A stretch of 64,000 bases of DNA. It comes from Streptomyces dioscori (GTDB lineage Bacteria; Actinomycetota; Actinomycetes; Streptomycetales; Streptomycetaceae). Both the position numbers and the translations under genes were made by a program. Position 1 is the first letter of the stretch. The number at the start of each line of letters is the position of its first letter. Below, one piece after another: positions 51,798 to 60,557 of this stretch. The DNA lies in assembly GCF_003024195.1 (NCBI RefSeq), contig NZ_KZ679041.1:496001-560000 (forward strand). Direction: 5' to 3'. The notes below the pieces were generated by a model that worked only from the letters and a program-made list of their open reading frames with translations, searched no databases and was not told the origin of the DNA.

Positions 51798-52658
51798 TCA
51801 GTCCCGGTTCTGTACGTGCTGGTAGCCGAAGCGGCCCTTGATGCAGAGGTTGCCGTGGGTCACCGGGTTGTCGTGCGGTGAGGTGACCTTGACGATCTCA
51901 TTGTCCTGTACGTGCAGGGTGAGGTTGCAGCCCACTCCGCAGTAGGCGCACACCGTGGTCGTCTCGGTCTGCGCCGACTCGTCCCACGTACCCGCCGCAC
52001 GCATGTCGAACTCCGATTTGAACGAAAGCGCACCCGTCGGGCACACCTCGATGCAGTTGCCGCAGTACACACAGGCCGAATCGGTGAGGGGGCCGTCGTG
52101 TTCCACGGCGATCCGGGCGTCGAAACCGCGGCCGACGACCGAGATGGCGAAGGTGTTCTGCCACTGGTCCCCGCAGGCGTCCACGCACTTGTAGCAGAGG
52201 ATGCACTTGTCGTAGTCGCGGACGTAGAGGTCGTTGTCGATCCTCGGCTGCTCGTCGACGCGGGCCGCGTCGGGGCCGAACCGGTCGGGCTTGGCCTCGT
52301 ACTCCTTGAGCCAGCCCGCGACCTCCGGCGTGGTGGACAGGTCCACGGACGACGCGAGCAGTTCGAGGACGACCTTGCGGCTGTGGCGGGCCCGTTCGGT
52401 GTCCGTGCGCACCTCCATGCCCGCCTCCGCCTTGCGGGAACAGGCCGGGACGAGGGTGCGGGCGCCCTCGACCTCGACGACGCAGACCCGGCAGGCGTTC
52501 TTGGGGGTGAGGGTGTCGCCCTGGCACAGGGTCGGTACGTCCTTGCCCGCCGACCGGCAGGCGTCCAGGATCGTCGAGCCCTCCGGGGCCCGCACGGGAT
52601 CGCCGTCGATCGTGAACTCCAGCAGACGGCGGGGGATCCCCAGCGATGTCACGGTCAT
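51798..52658 (-). CDS. Formate dehydrogenase alpha subunit, N-terminal Fe-S half (split)
   Basis: A 286-residue protein carrying electron-transfer clusters: a plant-type [2Fe-2S] site (Cys45, 56, 59, 73), two ferredoxin-like [4Fe-4S] motifs (Cys152/155/158/162 and Cys196/199/202/206), and the N-terminal [4Fe-4S] motif of molybdopterin oxidoreductases (Cys237, 240, 244, 272). It ends at GRFGYQHVQNRD, where fused FdhA/FdsA chains would continue into the Mo-bis-MGD catalytic part. The catalytic part is instead a separate gene two loci upstream (54504-56429). So the cofactor domain is divided between two proteins. ATGA overlap with the preceding NuoEF-like gene. Confidence 0.9.
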   Translation of the reverse strand: MTVTSLGIPRRLLEFTIDGDPVRAPEGSTILDACRSAGKDVPTLCQGDTLTPKNACRVCVVEVEGARTLVPACSRKAEAGMEVRTDTERARHSRKVVLELLASSVDLSTTPEVAGWLKEYEAKPDRFGPDAARVDEQPRIDNDLYVRDYDKCILCYKCVDACGDQWQNTFAISVVGRGFDARIAVEHDGPLTDSACVYCGNCIEVCPTGALSFKSEFDMRAAGTWDESAQTETTTVCAYCGVGCNLTLHVQDNEIVKVTSPHDNPVTHGNLCIKGRFGYQHVQNRD

Positions 52659-54478
52659 TCGTACGCCCCCAGGCGGTCGATGGCGGATTCCACGGCGTTC
52701 CACGCGGTCTGTCCCAGACCGCAGATCGAGGCGTCCTTCATGGCCCGGCCCACCTCCCGCAGCAGCGTGATGTCGGCCGCCGCGTCGGCGCCGGTCCGTT
52801 CGACGATGCGGTGCAGGGCCTCCTCCTGGCGCACGGTCCCGACCCGGCACGGCACGCACTGCCCGCACGACTCGTCGCGGAAGAACTCCGCGATCCGCAG
52901 CAGCAGGCGGGGCAGCGGCACGGTGTCGTCGAAGGTCAGCACCACTCCCGAGCCGAGTGTCGTGCCGGCGGCCCGCGTGCCCTCGAAGGTGAGCGGGATG
53001 TCCAGCTCGTCGGGCCGTACGAAGCCACCGGCCGCGCCGCCGAGCAGGACCGCGCGGAGCCTGTCGCGTACGCCCGCCAGTTCCAGCAGTTCGCCGAGCG
53101 TCGCGCCGAACGGCAGCTCGTAGATGCCGGGCCGCTCCACGCTGCCCGACACGCAGAACAGCTTCGGCCCGGTGGAGGTGCCGGTGCCGATCGCCGCGTA
53201 CGCCGGGGCGCCCATGGTGAGGATCGGCAGGACGTTGACCAGCGTCTCGACGTTGTTCTCGGCGGTCGGCTTGCCGAACAGGCCCTTCTCCACGGGGAAG
53301 GGCGGCTTCGACCGCGGCTCACCCCGGTACCCCTCGATGGAGTTGAAGAGGGCGGTCTCCTCACCGCAGATGTACGCGCCCGCGCCGCGCCGGATCTCGA
53401 TGTCGAAGGCGTACCCCTGGCCGAGGACGTCGTCCCCGAGCAGGCCGCGCGCACGGGCCTGCCCGATGGCGTGCTCCATGCGGCGCAGCGCCCGCGGGTA
53501 CTCGCCGCGCAGGTAGAGGTAGCCCTTGTGTGCGCCGACCGCGTACGCCGCGATCGTCATCGCCTCCACGAGGGAGTACGGGTCGCCCTCCATGACCACA
53601 CGGTCCTTGAAGGTGCCCGGCTCGGATTCGTCGGCGTTGCAGACGAGGTAGTGCGGATGGTCGGGCTGCGACGCCGTGGCCTGCCATTTGCGGCCGGTGG
53701 GGAAGGCGGCGCCGCCGCGCCCGACCAGGCCCGCGTCGGTGACCTCGCGGATGACCCCGGCGGGGCCGATCGCGAAGGCCTGCCGCAGGGCCGTGTAGCC
53801 GCCGTGCGCCCGGTAGTCGTCGAGCGACGCCGGATCGACCACGCCGACCCGGTTCAGCAGCATGAGGGAGGGGTCCCCGGCCTGCGGGACCGCCAGCGCG
53901 GCGGGCGGTTCCTCGGGTGCCGAGTCGGGTGCGCTCGCCGCGAGCACGGCCCGCTCGACGGTCGCGGGCGCCGACACGGCCGTACGCACCGGGTCCCCGG
54001 CCTTGACCACGAGCGCGGCCGGGGCGCGTTCGCACAGGCCGAGACAGGGGCTGCGCTCGACGCTGACGCCGCTGCCGAGGCCGAGCCGGGCCTCGACGCC
54101 CGCACAGAGGTCCGATGCCCCGGCCGCCGCGCACGCCAGGTCCGTGCACACGTGCAGGACCGTCGCCGGGCGCGGCTTCACCGAGAACATCGCGTAGAAG
54201 GTGGCGACCCCGTAGGCCTCCGCCGGTGGCACGGTGAGCCGCCGGCACAGGTAGTCGAGGGCGCCCTCGCTGATCCAGCCGATCCGGTCGTGGACGGCGT
54301 GCAGCCCCGGCAACAGCAGGTCACGACGTTCCCGGGCCTCTCGCCCGCCGCGTGCCCACCTGAGGTCGGCGTCGGACCGGTCGGCGCCCTCCCACGAAGA
54401 CTCCGGAGGGCCGAGCAGTGTGTCGATCGCCGCCCGTTCCTCGTCCGTCGGTTTGCTGTCACCGAAGTGCAGGTCCAC
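52655..54478 (-). CDS. Formate dehydrogenase diaphorase subunit, fused NuoE-NuoF type (FdsG-FdsB-like)
   Basis: A 607-residue protein. Residues ~30-165 are NuoE-like with a thioredoxin-like [2Fe-2S] fold (CTDLACAAAG and CLGLC). From ~215 the NuoF-like part has the NADH/FMN motif GRGGAAFPTGRKW, GAGAYICGEETALFNSIEG and the [4Fe-4S] motif ESCGQCVPCRVG. It takes electrons from the Fe-S subunit to NAD+. The N-terminal half is one chain with NuoF, which is normal for many NAD-linked formate dehydrogenases and hydrogenases. Starts at GTG after GAGGTGATG. Confidence 0.93.
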   Translation of the reverse strand: MDLHFGDSKPTDEERAAIDTLLGPPESSWEGADRSDADLRWARGGREARERRDLLLPGLHAVHDRIGWISEGALDYLCRRLTVPPAEAYGVATFYAMFSVKPRPATVLHVCTDLACAAAGASDLCAGVEARLGLGSGVSVERSPCLGLCERAPAALVVKAGDPVRTAVSAPATVERAVLAASAPDSAPEEPPAALAVPQAGDPSLMLLNRVGVVDPASLDDYRAHGGYTALRQAFAIGPAGVIREVTDAGLVGRGGAAFPTGRKWQATASQPDHPHYLVCNADESEPGTFKDRVVMEGDPYSLVEAMTIAAYAVGAHKGYLYLRGEYPRALRRMEHAIGQARARGLLGDDVLGQGYAFDIEIRRGAGAYICGEETALFNSIEGYRGEPRSKPPFPVEKGLFGKPTAENNVETLVNVLPILTMGAPAYAAIGTGTSTGPKLFCVSGSVERPGIYELPFGATLGELLELAGVRDRLRAVLLGGAAGGFVRPDELDIPLTFEGTRAAGTTLGSGVVLTFDDTVPLPRLLLRIAEFFRDESCGQCVPCRVGTVRQEEALHRIVERTGADAAADITLLREVGRAMKDASICGLGQTAWNAVESAIDRLGAYE

Positions 54479-54503
54479 TTGACATCACCTCACTTGAGTC
54501 GCG

Positions 54504-56429
54504 TCACTTCACCTGAGCTGCGACCGGCAGCTTTTCGATGCGGATCGCCGACGCCTTGAACTCCGCCGTCCCCGCGATCGGGCAGTTGGCCTCGATCGTC
54601 AGCTGGTTGGTGTCCACCTCGTCGGGAAAGTGCATGGTCATGAACGCGAGTCCGGGCCGCAGCGCGGTGTCGATCCACACCGGGGCCACCACCGAACCGC
54701 GCCGCGAGGAGACCTGGACCTGTTCGCCGACCACCACGCCGTAGCGCTCCGCGTCCTCCGGGCACAGCTCGACGAACTCACCGCGCCGCATCGGCGAGGC
54801 GAAACCACCGCTCTGCACCCCGGTGTTGTACGAGTCGAGCCGCCGCCCGGTGGTCAGCCGGATGGGGAACCGCTCGTCCGTCAGGTCGACGGGCGGATCG
54901 TGCTGGACGATCCCGAAGGGCGCGAGCCGTCCGCGCGCCGCCGGTTCGGACTCCCACAACCTGCCGTGCAGATAGGTCGGTTCGAGCCGGTCCGTCTGCG
55001 GGCAGGGCCACTGGATGCCCTGATGCTCCTCAAGACGCTCGTACGTCATCCCGTAGTGGTCCGGGGACACCGAGCGCAGCTCGTCCCACACCGCCTCGGA
55101 GTCCTCGTACTTCCACTCGTGTCCCATACGGGAGGCGAGGTCGCAGAGGATGTCGATGTCCTCGCGGGCCTCACCGGGCGGGACGACCGCCCGCCGCACC
55201 CGCTGAACCCGCCGCTCACTGTTGGTCGTCGTGCCCTCGGTCTCGGCCCAGCCGGCCGTCGCGGGGAGGATCACGTCCGCCAGTTCGGCCGTCCTCGTCA
55301 GGAAGATGTCCTGGACGACGAGGAAGTCGAGGGCCTTCATACGGCGTACCGCCTGCTCGCTGTCGGCCTCCGACTGCGCCGGGTTCTCCCCGATGCAGTA
55401 GACGGCCTTGAGCGAGCCCTCCTCCATGGCCTCGAACATCTCCGTCAGGTTCATCCCGTAGTGCGGCTGGATGACGGTGTCCCACGCCGACTCGAACTTC
55501 AGCCGGGTGTCCGGGTCCAGGATGTCCTGGAACCCGGGCAGCCGGTTCGGGATGGCGCCCATGTCACCGCCGCCCTGCACGTTGTTCTGTCCGCGCAGGG
55601 GCTGCAACCCGGAACCGAAGCGGCCCACGTGCCCGGTCAGGAGCGACAGATTGATGAGCGCCCGGACGTTGTCCGTGCCGTTGTGGTGCTCGGTGATGCC
55701 GAGCGTCCAGCACAGCTGGGCGCGCTCGGCACGGGCGTAGGCGTGCGCCAACTCCCGTATCGCGGCGGCCGGTACGCCCGTCACCTTCTCCGCGAGCGAC
55801 AGCGTCCACGGCTCGACGAGCTGCTTGTACTCCTCGAAGCCGGTGGTCGCCCGTGCGATGAACGCGTCGTTCGCGAGGCCCGCCCGGATGATCTCGCGGC
55901 CGATCGCGTGGGCCATCGGGATGTCCGTGCCCACGTTCAGCCCGAGCCAGCTCTCGGCCCACTCCGCCGTGGAGGTGCGGCGCGGGTCGACCGCGTACAT
56001 CCGGGCGCCGTTCCTGATGCCCTTCAGGACGTGCTGGAAGAAGATCGGGTGCGCGAAACGGGCGTTGGAGCCCCACATGACGACCAGGTCGGTGTGCTCG
56101 ACCTCGGCGTACGAGGAGGTGCCGCCGCCCGAGCCGAAGGCCGCCGACAGGCCCGCCACGCTGGGTGCGTGGCAGGTGCGGTTGCAGGAGTCGACGTTGT
56201 TGGTGCCCATGACCACGCGGGCGAACTTCTGCGCCACGTAGTTCATCTCGTTCGTCGCGCGGGCGCAGGAGAACATCCCGAACGCGCCGCGCGCCGCGCC
56301 CAGGCCGCGGGCGGCCCGGTCCAGGGCCTCGTCCCAACTCGCCCTGCGGAAGGGCTCGTCACGGGAGTCACGGACCATGGGGTACTGAAGTCGGTTGTAG
56401 ATCTTCGGAGTTCGGTCTCGCTTCCTCAT
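54504..56429 (-). CDS. Formate dehydrogenase alpha subunit, C-terminal molybdopterin catalytic half (split)
   Basis: A 641-residue molybdopterin oxidoreductase without the N-terminal [4Fe-4S] motif. It begins at RTPKIYNRLQYPMVRDSRDEPFRRASWDEAL, the point that follows the last Cys motif in fused homologues. The Mo ligand is Cys86 in NRTCHAPSVAGL with His87, so it is a cysteine (not selenocysteine) enzyme. MGD-binding segments GSNARFAHP, ENPAQSEADSE and the C-terminal MopB domain ANCPIAGTAEFK are intact. The N-terminal Fe-S portion is encoded two genes downstream. It lies 34 bp after the ketopantoate-reductase-like gene. Confidence 0.93.
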   Translation of the reverse strand: MRKRDRTPKIYNRLQYPMVRDSRDEPFRRASWDEALDRAARGLGAARGAFGMFSCARATNEMNYVAQKFARVVMGTNNVDSCNRTCHAPSVAGLSAAFGSGGGTSSYAEVEHTDLVVMWGSNARFAHPIFFQHVLKGIRNGARMYAVDPRRTSTAEWAESWLGLNVGTDIPMAHAIGREIIRAGLANDAFIARATTGFEEYKQLVEPWTLSLAEKVTGVPAAAIRELAHAYARAERAQLCWTLGITEHHNGTDNVRALINLSLLTGHVGRFGSGLQPLRGQNNVQGGGDMGAIPNRLPGFQDILDPDTRLKFESAWDTVIQPHYGMNLTEMFEAMEEGSLKAVYCIGENPAQSEADSEQAVRRMKALDFLVVQDIFLTRTAELADVILPATAGWAETEGTTTNSERRVQRVRRAVVPPGEAREDIDILCDLASRMGHEWKYEDSEAVWDELRSVSPDHYGMTYERLEEHQGIQWPCPQTDRLEPTYLHGRLWESEPAARGRLAPFGIVQHDPPVDLTDERFPIRLTTGRRLDSYNTGVQSGGFASPMRRGEFVELCPEDAERYGVVVGEQVQVSSRRGSVVAPVWIDTALRPGLAFMTMHFPDEVDTNQLTIEANCPIAGTAEFKASAIRIEKLPVAAQVK

Positions 56430-56463
56430 ACGGCGGTCCTCGTGTTCGGCAGGGGGCGGCGCT

Positions 56464-57435
56464 TCATGCGGCGGTCCTCAGGGCGAGCAGGTCCGAGATG
56501 GCGTGGACGGTGCGGAGTGTGGGCACCGGGACGTCGGTGATCTCCGCCAGTTCGACGACGGCGGAGAGCAGCACGTCGAGTTCGAGCGGTTTGCCGCGCT
56601 CCAGGTCCTGGAGCGTGGAGGTGCGGTGGTCACCGACCCGCTCGGCGCCGGCGAGGCGCCGCTCGATGGAGACACCCACCCGGCAGCCCAGTGCCTCGGC
56701 GACCGCGAGCGTCTCGGTCATCATGATCTCGATGACCCGGCGGGTGCCGCCGTGCAGGCACATCTGCCGCATGGTGGCCCGGGCCAGGGCGCTGATGGGG
56801 TTGAAGGAGATGTTGCCGAGCAGCTTGAGCCAGATGTCGTTGCGCAGGTCCGGCTCCACCGGGCACTTCAGCCCGCCGGCCACCATGGCCTCGCCGAACT
56901 CCGTGCAGCGCGCCGAGACCGTACGGTCGGGCTCGCCGAGGGAGAACCGGGTGCCTTCGAGATGGCGGACCACGCCTGGGCCCGCCAGTTCGGTGGCCGC
57001 GTAGACGACACAGCCGATGGCCCGGGAGGGCGCGATCACCGCACTGACCGCACCGCCGGGGTCCACGCTCTCGACCCGGTGGCCGTCGTGCGGGCCGCCG
57101 TGCCGGTGGAAGTACCACCAGGGAATGCCGTTCTGCGCGGCGATCACCGCGGTCGAGTCGTGGAGCAGGGGCTCGATGAGCGGCCCGCACGCCGCGTACG
57201 AGTTGGCCTTCAGGCCCAGGAAGACGAAGTCGACCGGGCCGACCTCGGCCGGGTCGTCGGTGGCGTGGGCCCGGGCGGTGAAGTCACCGCGCGGGCTGAG
57301 CACTCGCACTCCGTGCTGCCTCATGGCCGCGAGATGCGGTCCACGGGCGATGAGGTGCACATCGGCACCCGCGCGATGCAGCGCGGCTCCGACGTAGGCG
57401 CCGATCGCACCGGCGCCGAGAACTGCCACTTTCAC
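56464..57435 (-). CDS. 2-dehydropantoate 2-reductase family protein
   Basis: A 323-residue Rossmann-fold reductase. The N-terminal GAGAIGAYVG loop is at 7-16, and the C-terminal helical domain has LLGNISFNPISALARATMRQM. The family reduces ketopantoate, but many members in catabolic clusters act on other alpha-keto acids or on oxalate-derived compounds. It is first in the formate dehydrogenase transcription unit and starts at GTG with GGAG upstream. The start nearer the palindromic promoter region may allow longer N-terminal versions, but the family begins at this GTG. Confidence 0.87.
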   Translation of the reverse strand: MKVAVLGAGAIGAYVGAALHRAGADVHLIARGPHLAAMRQHGVRVLSPRGDFTARAHATDDPAEVGPVDFVFLGLKANSYAACGPLIEPLLHDSTAVIAAQNGIPWWYFHRHGGPHDGHRVESVDPGGAVSAVIAPSRAIGCVVYAATELAGPGVVRHLEGTRFSLGEPDRTVSARCTEFGEAMVAGGLKCPVEPDLRNDIWLKLLGNISFNPISALARATMRQMCLHGGTRRVIEIMMTETLAVAEALGCRVGVSIERRLAGAERVGDHRTSTLQDLERGKPLELDVLLSAVVELAEITDVPVPTLRTVHAISDLLALRTAA

Positions 57436-57512
57436 TTGAGGGCTCCGTTCGGTCGAGGGTACCGAGGAGACGCTGAACAGCGTTGAGACGTGATGAACCA
57501 TGTCGACTGAAT

Positions 57513-57524
57513 ATTGTCTACAGT
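57513..57524. promoter_or_regulatory. GntR/FCD-type operator motif in the formate divergent promoter
   Basis: ATTGTCTACAGT shares GTCTACAGT (57516-57524) with its complement ACTGTAGAC before the gntR gene (60472-60480). The core GTCTAC fits FCD-type GntR sites. It lies 78 bp before the ketopantoate-reductase-like start. Confidence 0.6.
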
Positions 57525-57667
57525 ATGGGAGTTGGGGCAGCAAGGGTTCGCGCAGCACCTGGGACAGGGCATCCGTGGGCGCCCGCGCGGGTTGGAGCCG
57601 GCTCAAGGGCTCGCTGAGGGTCGCCTCCCGAACACCCTTGGTAGACACACGGAGTTCGGCCGGAAAT

Positions 57668-57730
57668 ACCGTTCGTCGGCCGAAACCGACCGTTCACCGC
57701 AGCGCGCATACCGTTCACCGCATACGGTCG
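57668..57730. promoter_or_regulatory. Three ACCGTTC repeats at exact 21-bp steps before the OFA transporter
   Basis: ACCGTTC begins at 57668, 57689 and 57710; the latter two extend to ACCGTTCACCGCA. Steps of 21 bp place them on one face of the helix. An inverted ACGGT follows at 57724-57728. The 352-bp gap holds no gene. Confidence 0.65.
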
Positions 57731-57787
57731 ACCAGTTGGGGTGGAGCGCCTTCCCAACCGAACAACCGCTTCCTATCGTCCGGGATC

Positions 57788-59110
57788 ATGAGTCCCCCTG
57801 TAGCCCCACCGGGCTGGAGCCGCTGGCTGGTCCCGCCCGCGGCCCTGTCGGTCCACCTCTCCATCGGACAGGCCTACGCCTGGTCCGTGTTCAAGCCGTC
57901 CCTGGAGTCCGCGCTCGACCTCAGCGGCACCCAGAGCGCCCTGCCCTTCCAGCTCGGCATCGTGATGCTCGGCCTGTCCGCCGCGTTCGGCGGCACACTC
58001 GTGGAGCGCAACGGGCCGCGCTGGGCGATGACGGTCGCCCTGATCTGCTTCTCCTCGGGCTTCCTGATCTCCGCCCTCGGCGCCGCCACCGAGCAGTACT
58101 GGCTGATCGTGTTCGGCTACGGCTTCGTCGGCGGCATCGGCCTGGGCATCGGCTACATCTCGCCCGTCTCCACGCTCATCAAGTGGTTCCCGGACCGGCC
58201 CGGCATGGCCACCGGCATCGCCATCATGGGCTTCGGCGGCGGCGCGCTGATCGCCTCGCCGTGGTCCGCGCAGATGCTGGAGTCCTTCGGCTCCGACAGC
58301 TCGGGCATCGCACTCGCCTTCCTCGTGCACGGACTGACGTACGCCGTCTTCATGTCGCTCGGCGTGCTGCTCGTGCGCGTGCCGCGCCCCGCGAAGACCG
58401 CGGCCGACGGCACCCCGGCACCGCTGGAGGGCGTCCAGGTCTCCGCGAACAGTGCCGTGCGCACCCCGCAGTTCTGGCTGCTGTGGATCGTGCTCTGCAT
58501 GAACGTGACCGCGGGCATCGGCATCCTGGAGAAGGCCGCGCCGATGATCACCGACTTCTTCGCGGACACCTCGACCCCCGTCTCGGTGTCGGCGGCGGCC
58601 GGTTTCGTCGCGCTGCTCTCCGCCGCGAACATGGCGGGCCGCATCGGCTGGTCCTCCACGTCCGACCTGATCGGGCGCAAGAACATCTACCGCGTCTACC
58701 TGGGCGTCGGCGCGCTGATGTACGCGCTCATCGCCTGGGTCGGGGACTCCTCGAAGCCCGTCTTCATCATCGCCGCGCTGGTGATCCTCTCCTTCTACGG
58801 AGGCGGCTTCGCGACCGTCCCCGCCTATCTGAAGGACCTCTTCGGGACCTACCAGGTCGGCGCGATCCACGGGCGGCTGCTCACCGCCTGGTCCACGGCC
58901 GGTGTCCTCGGACCGCTGATCGTCAACTGGATCGCGGACCGGCAGGAGGAGGCCGGCAAATCCGGCGCGTCCCTGTACGGACTGTCACTGGTCATCATGA
59001 TCGGGCTGCTCGCGGTCGGGTTCGTGGCCAACGAACTCGTCCGGCCCGTCGACGCCCGCCATCACGTCCCCGCCCAGAAGAAGAAGGAGGCCGCCGATGT
59101 CCACGAGTGA
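57788..59110 (+). CDS. OFA-family MFS transporter (oxalate/formate antiporter type)
   Basis: A 440-residue, 12-helix major facilitator of the OFA family. Typical segments are the GQAYAWSVFKPSLE opening, GFVGGIGLGIGYISPVSTLIKWFPDRPGMATGI, and LLTAWSTAGVLGP in helix 11. These carriers exchange oxalate and formate or carry related carboxylates; the formate dehydrogenase genes on the opposite strand support a formate/oxalate role. The ATG start was chosen at the family N-terminus (VPPAALSVHLSIGQAYAWS). A small membrane-protein gene overlaps its last 14 bases. Confidence 0.92.
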   Translation: MSPPVAPPGWSRWLVPPAALSVHLSIGQAYAWSVFKPSLESALDLSGTQSALPFQLGIVMLGLSAAFGGTLVERNGPRWAMTVALICFSSGFLISALGAATEQYWLIVFGYGFVGGIGLGIGYISPVSTLIKWFPDRPGMATGIAIMGFGGGALIASPWSAQMLESFGSDSSGIALAFLVHGLTYAVFMSLGVLLVRVPRPAKTAADGTPAPLEGVQVSANSAVRTPQFWLLWIVLCMNVTAGIGILEKAAPMITDFFADTSTPVSVSAAAGFVALLSAANMAGRIGWSSTSDLIGRKNIYRVYLGVGALMYALIAWVGDSSKPVFIIAALVILSFYGGGFATVPAYLKDLFGTYQVGAIHGRLLTAWSTAGVLGPLIVNWIADRQEEAGKSGASLYGLSLVIMIGLLAVGFVANELVRPVDARHHVPAQKKKEAADVHE

Positions 59111-59261
59111 CAGCAATCCGTCCGGCGGCGGCGCCGCGGCGGACGGCCCCGTGCCCGACCGCCGCCCGCTGATCGTCTTCGCGTGGGTCTGGGTGGGAGC
59201 GCCGCTGGCCTATGGTCTGTACGAGCTCGTACAGAAAGCGACCCAGTTGTTCACGGGATAA
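59097..59261 (+). CDS. Small MFS-transporter-associated membrane protein, 54 residues
   Basis: The ATG lies within the OFA gene (14-base overlap) after AAGAAGGAGG. The product has a polar N-terminus (~1-23) and one membrane helix (~24-42, LIVFAWVWVGAPLAYGLY) ending ELVQKATQLFTG. Short proteins of this kind are regularly found after OFA transporters and are called MFS transporter small subunits; its role is unproven. Confidence 0.8.
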   Translation: MSTSDSNPSGGGAAADGPVPDRRPLIVFAWVWVGAPLAYGLYELVQKATQLFTG

Positions 59262-59468
59262 GTGTCCGTACACGATCATGGGCGGCCCGCCGGGCGTGAT
59301 CATGGGATAGGTACCCGAACGTCCGCTGGAGGGGTGTTCGGGCGTCCGAGGGTCTGACGGAAGCCGACAAGGGCGGCGCGGCAATCCTGTGACTTTACGT
59401 GCCCGCGTACCCGTGAGTACCTGATCAGACTGGTGAGTCCCGTTACCCCGGCAAGCAAGGGACCGCCC
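59262..59468. other. 207-bp gap without a gene
   Basis: GATCATGGG occurs twice, about 25 bp apart, around a GC-rich dyad (59274-59306). Otherwise nothing is recognisable before the KAS III-like start. Confidence 0.4.
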
Positions 59469-60407
59469 ATGAACGGCTCACGCATCACCGCCGTCGGCCA
59501 TTACCAGCCCGCCAGGGTTCTCACCAACGAGGACCTGGCGGAGCTGGTCGACACCAGCGACGAGTGGATCACGAGCCGGGTGGGCATCCGCACGCGCCAC
59601 ATCGCCGGACCCGACGAACCGGTCGACGAGCTGGCCGCGCACGCCGCCGCCAAGGCCCTGGCCGCCGCCGGCCTCACCCCCGAGGACATCGACCTCGTCC
59701 TGGTGGCCACGTCCACCGCCGTCGACCGGTCGCCGAACATGGCCGCCCGGGTCGCCGCCCGCCTCGGCATCCCGTCACCGGCCGTCATGGACCTGAACGT
59801 GGTGTGCGCGGGCTTCACCCACGCGCTGGCCACCGCCGACCACGCCGTACGGGCCGGGGGCGCGACCCGTGTCCTGGTGATCGGCGCCGACAAGATGTCC
59901 GAGGTCACCGACTGGACGGACCGTACGACCTGCGTCCTCGTCGGGGACGGGGCGGGCGCCGCCGTCGTCGAGGCCGCCGAGGAAACCGCCATCGGACCCG
60001 TGCTCTGGGGCTCGGTGCCCGAGATGGGGCACGCGGTACGCATCGAGGGCACCCCCGCGCGCTTCGCCCAGGAGGGCCAGAGCGTCTACCGGTGGGCCAC
60101 CACCAAGCTCCCGGCCATCGCCCGCAAGGCCTGCGAGCGCGCCGGAGTCACCCCCGAGGACCTCGCCGCGGTCGTGCTGCACCAGGCGAACCTGCGGATC
60201 ATCGAGCCCCTCGCCGGAAAGATCGGCGCCGTGAACGCAGTCATCGCCCGCGATGTCGTCGAGTCCGGCAACACCTCCGCCGCCAGCATCCCGATGGCCC
60301 TGTCGAAGCTCGTCGAACGCGGCGAGATCTCCACCGGCGACCGCGTCCTCCTCTTCGGCTTCGGCGGCAACCTCTCGTACGCGGGTCAGGTCATCCACTG
60401 CCCGTGA
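59469..60407 (+). CDS. 3-oxoacyl-ACP synthase III-like protein (FabH family)
   Basis: A 312-residue thiolase-fold enzyme. The catalytic triad is Cys113 (LNVVCAGFTHAL), His238 (VLHQANLRI) and Asn268 (ESGNTSAAS), all intact. It resembles FabH-type starter condensing enzymes; primary FabH usually sits in a fab operon, so this lone copy may be a secondary or specialised one. The ATG has AAGGGA upstream and begins at the usual NGSRITAVGHYQP strand. It lies between the OFA pair and the GntR gene; a metabolic link is not evident. Confidence 0.92.
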   Translation: MNGSRITAVGHYQPARVLTNEDLAELVDTSDEWITSRVGIRTRHIAGPDEPVDELAAHAAAKALAAAGLTPEDIDLVLVATSTAVDRSPNMAARVAARLGIPSPAVMDLNVVCAGFTHALATADHAVRAGGATRVLVIGADKMSEVTDWTDRTTCVLVGDGAGAAVVEAAEETAIGPVLWGSVPEMGHAVRIEGTPARFAQEGQSVYRWATTKLPAIARKACERAGVTPEDLAAVVLHQANLRIIEPLAGKIGAVNAVIARDVVESGNTSAASIPMALSKLVERGEISTGDRVLLFGFGGNLSYAGQVIHCP

Positions 60408-60471
60408 CCTGCGGGTCCTGCGGAGTGTGACGAGGCCAACTCCCCCTCGGCCTGGCCATTGTGCGCCGTAG

Positions 60472-60490
60472 ACTGTAGACGAAAGACAAT
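60472..60490 (+). promoter_or_regulatory. GntR-type motif upstream of gntR
   Basis: ACTGTAGAC (60472-60480) followed by GAAAGACAAT is the complement-type match to the motif at 57513, 78 bp before the regulator start. Autoregulation is plausible. Confidence 0.55.
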
Positions 60491-60557
60491 TGATACTGGC
60501 TTTCAGGCTGCCGTGCCGTCCGCGCACACGCCGCCACTGCCCAGGAGGGGGACCGCG

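Noticed and set aside
54504..56429. Selenocysteine formate dehydrogenase
   Set aside because: The Mo-ligand codon is cysteine (residue 86); no in-frame TGA or SECIS-like hairpin is involved.
59262..59468. Riboswitch upstream of the KAS III-like gene
   Set aside because: No conserved core of a known riboswitch class could be recognised, only short direct repeats.
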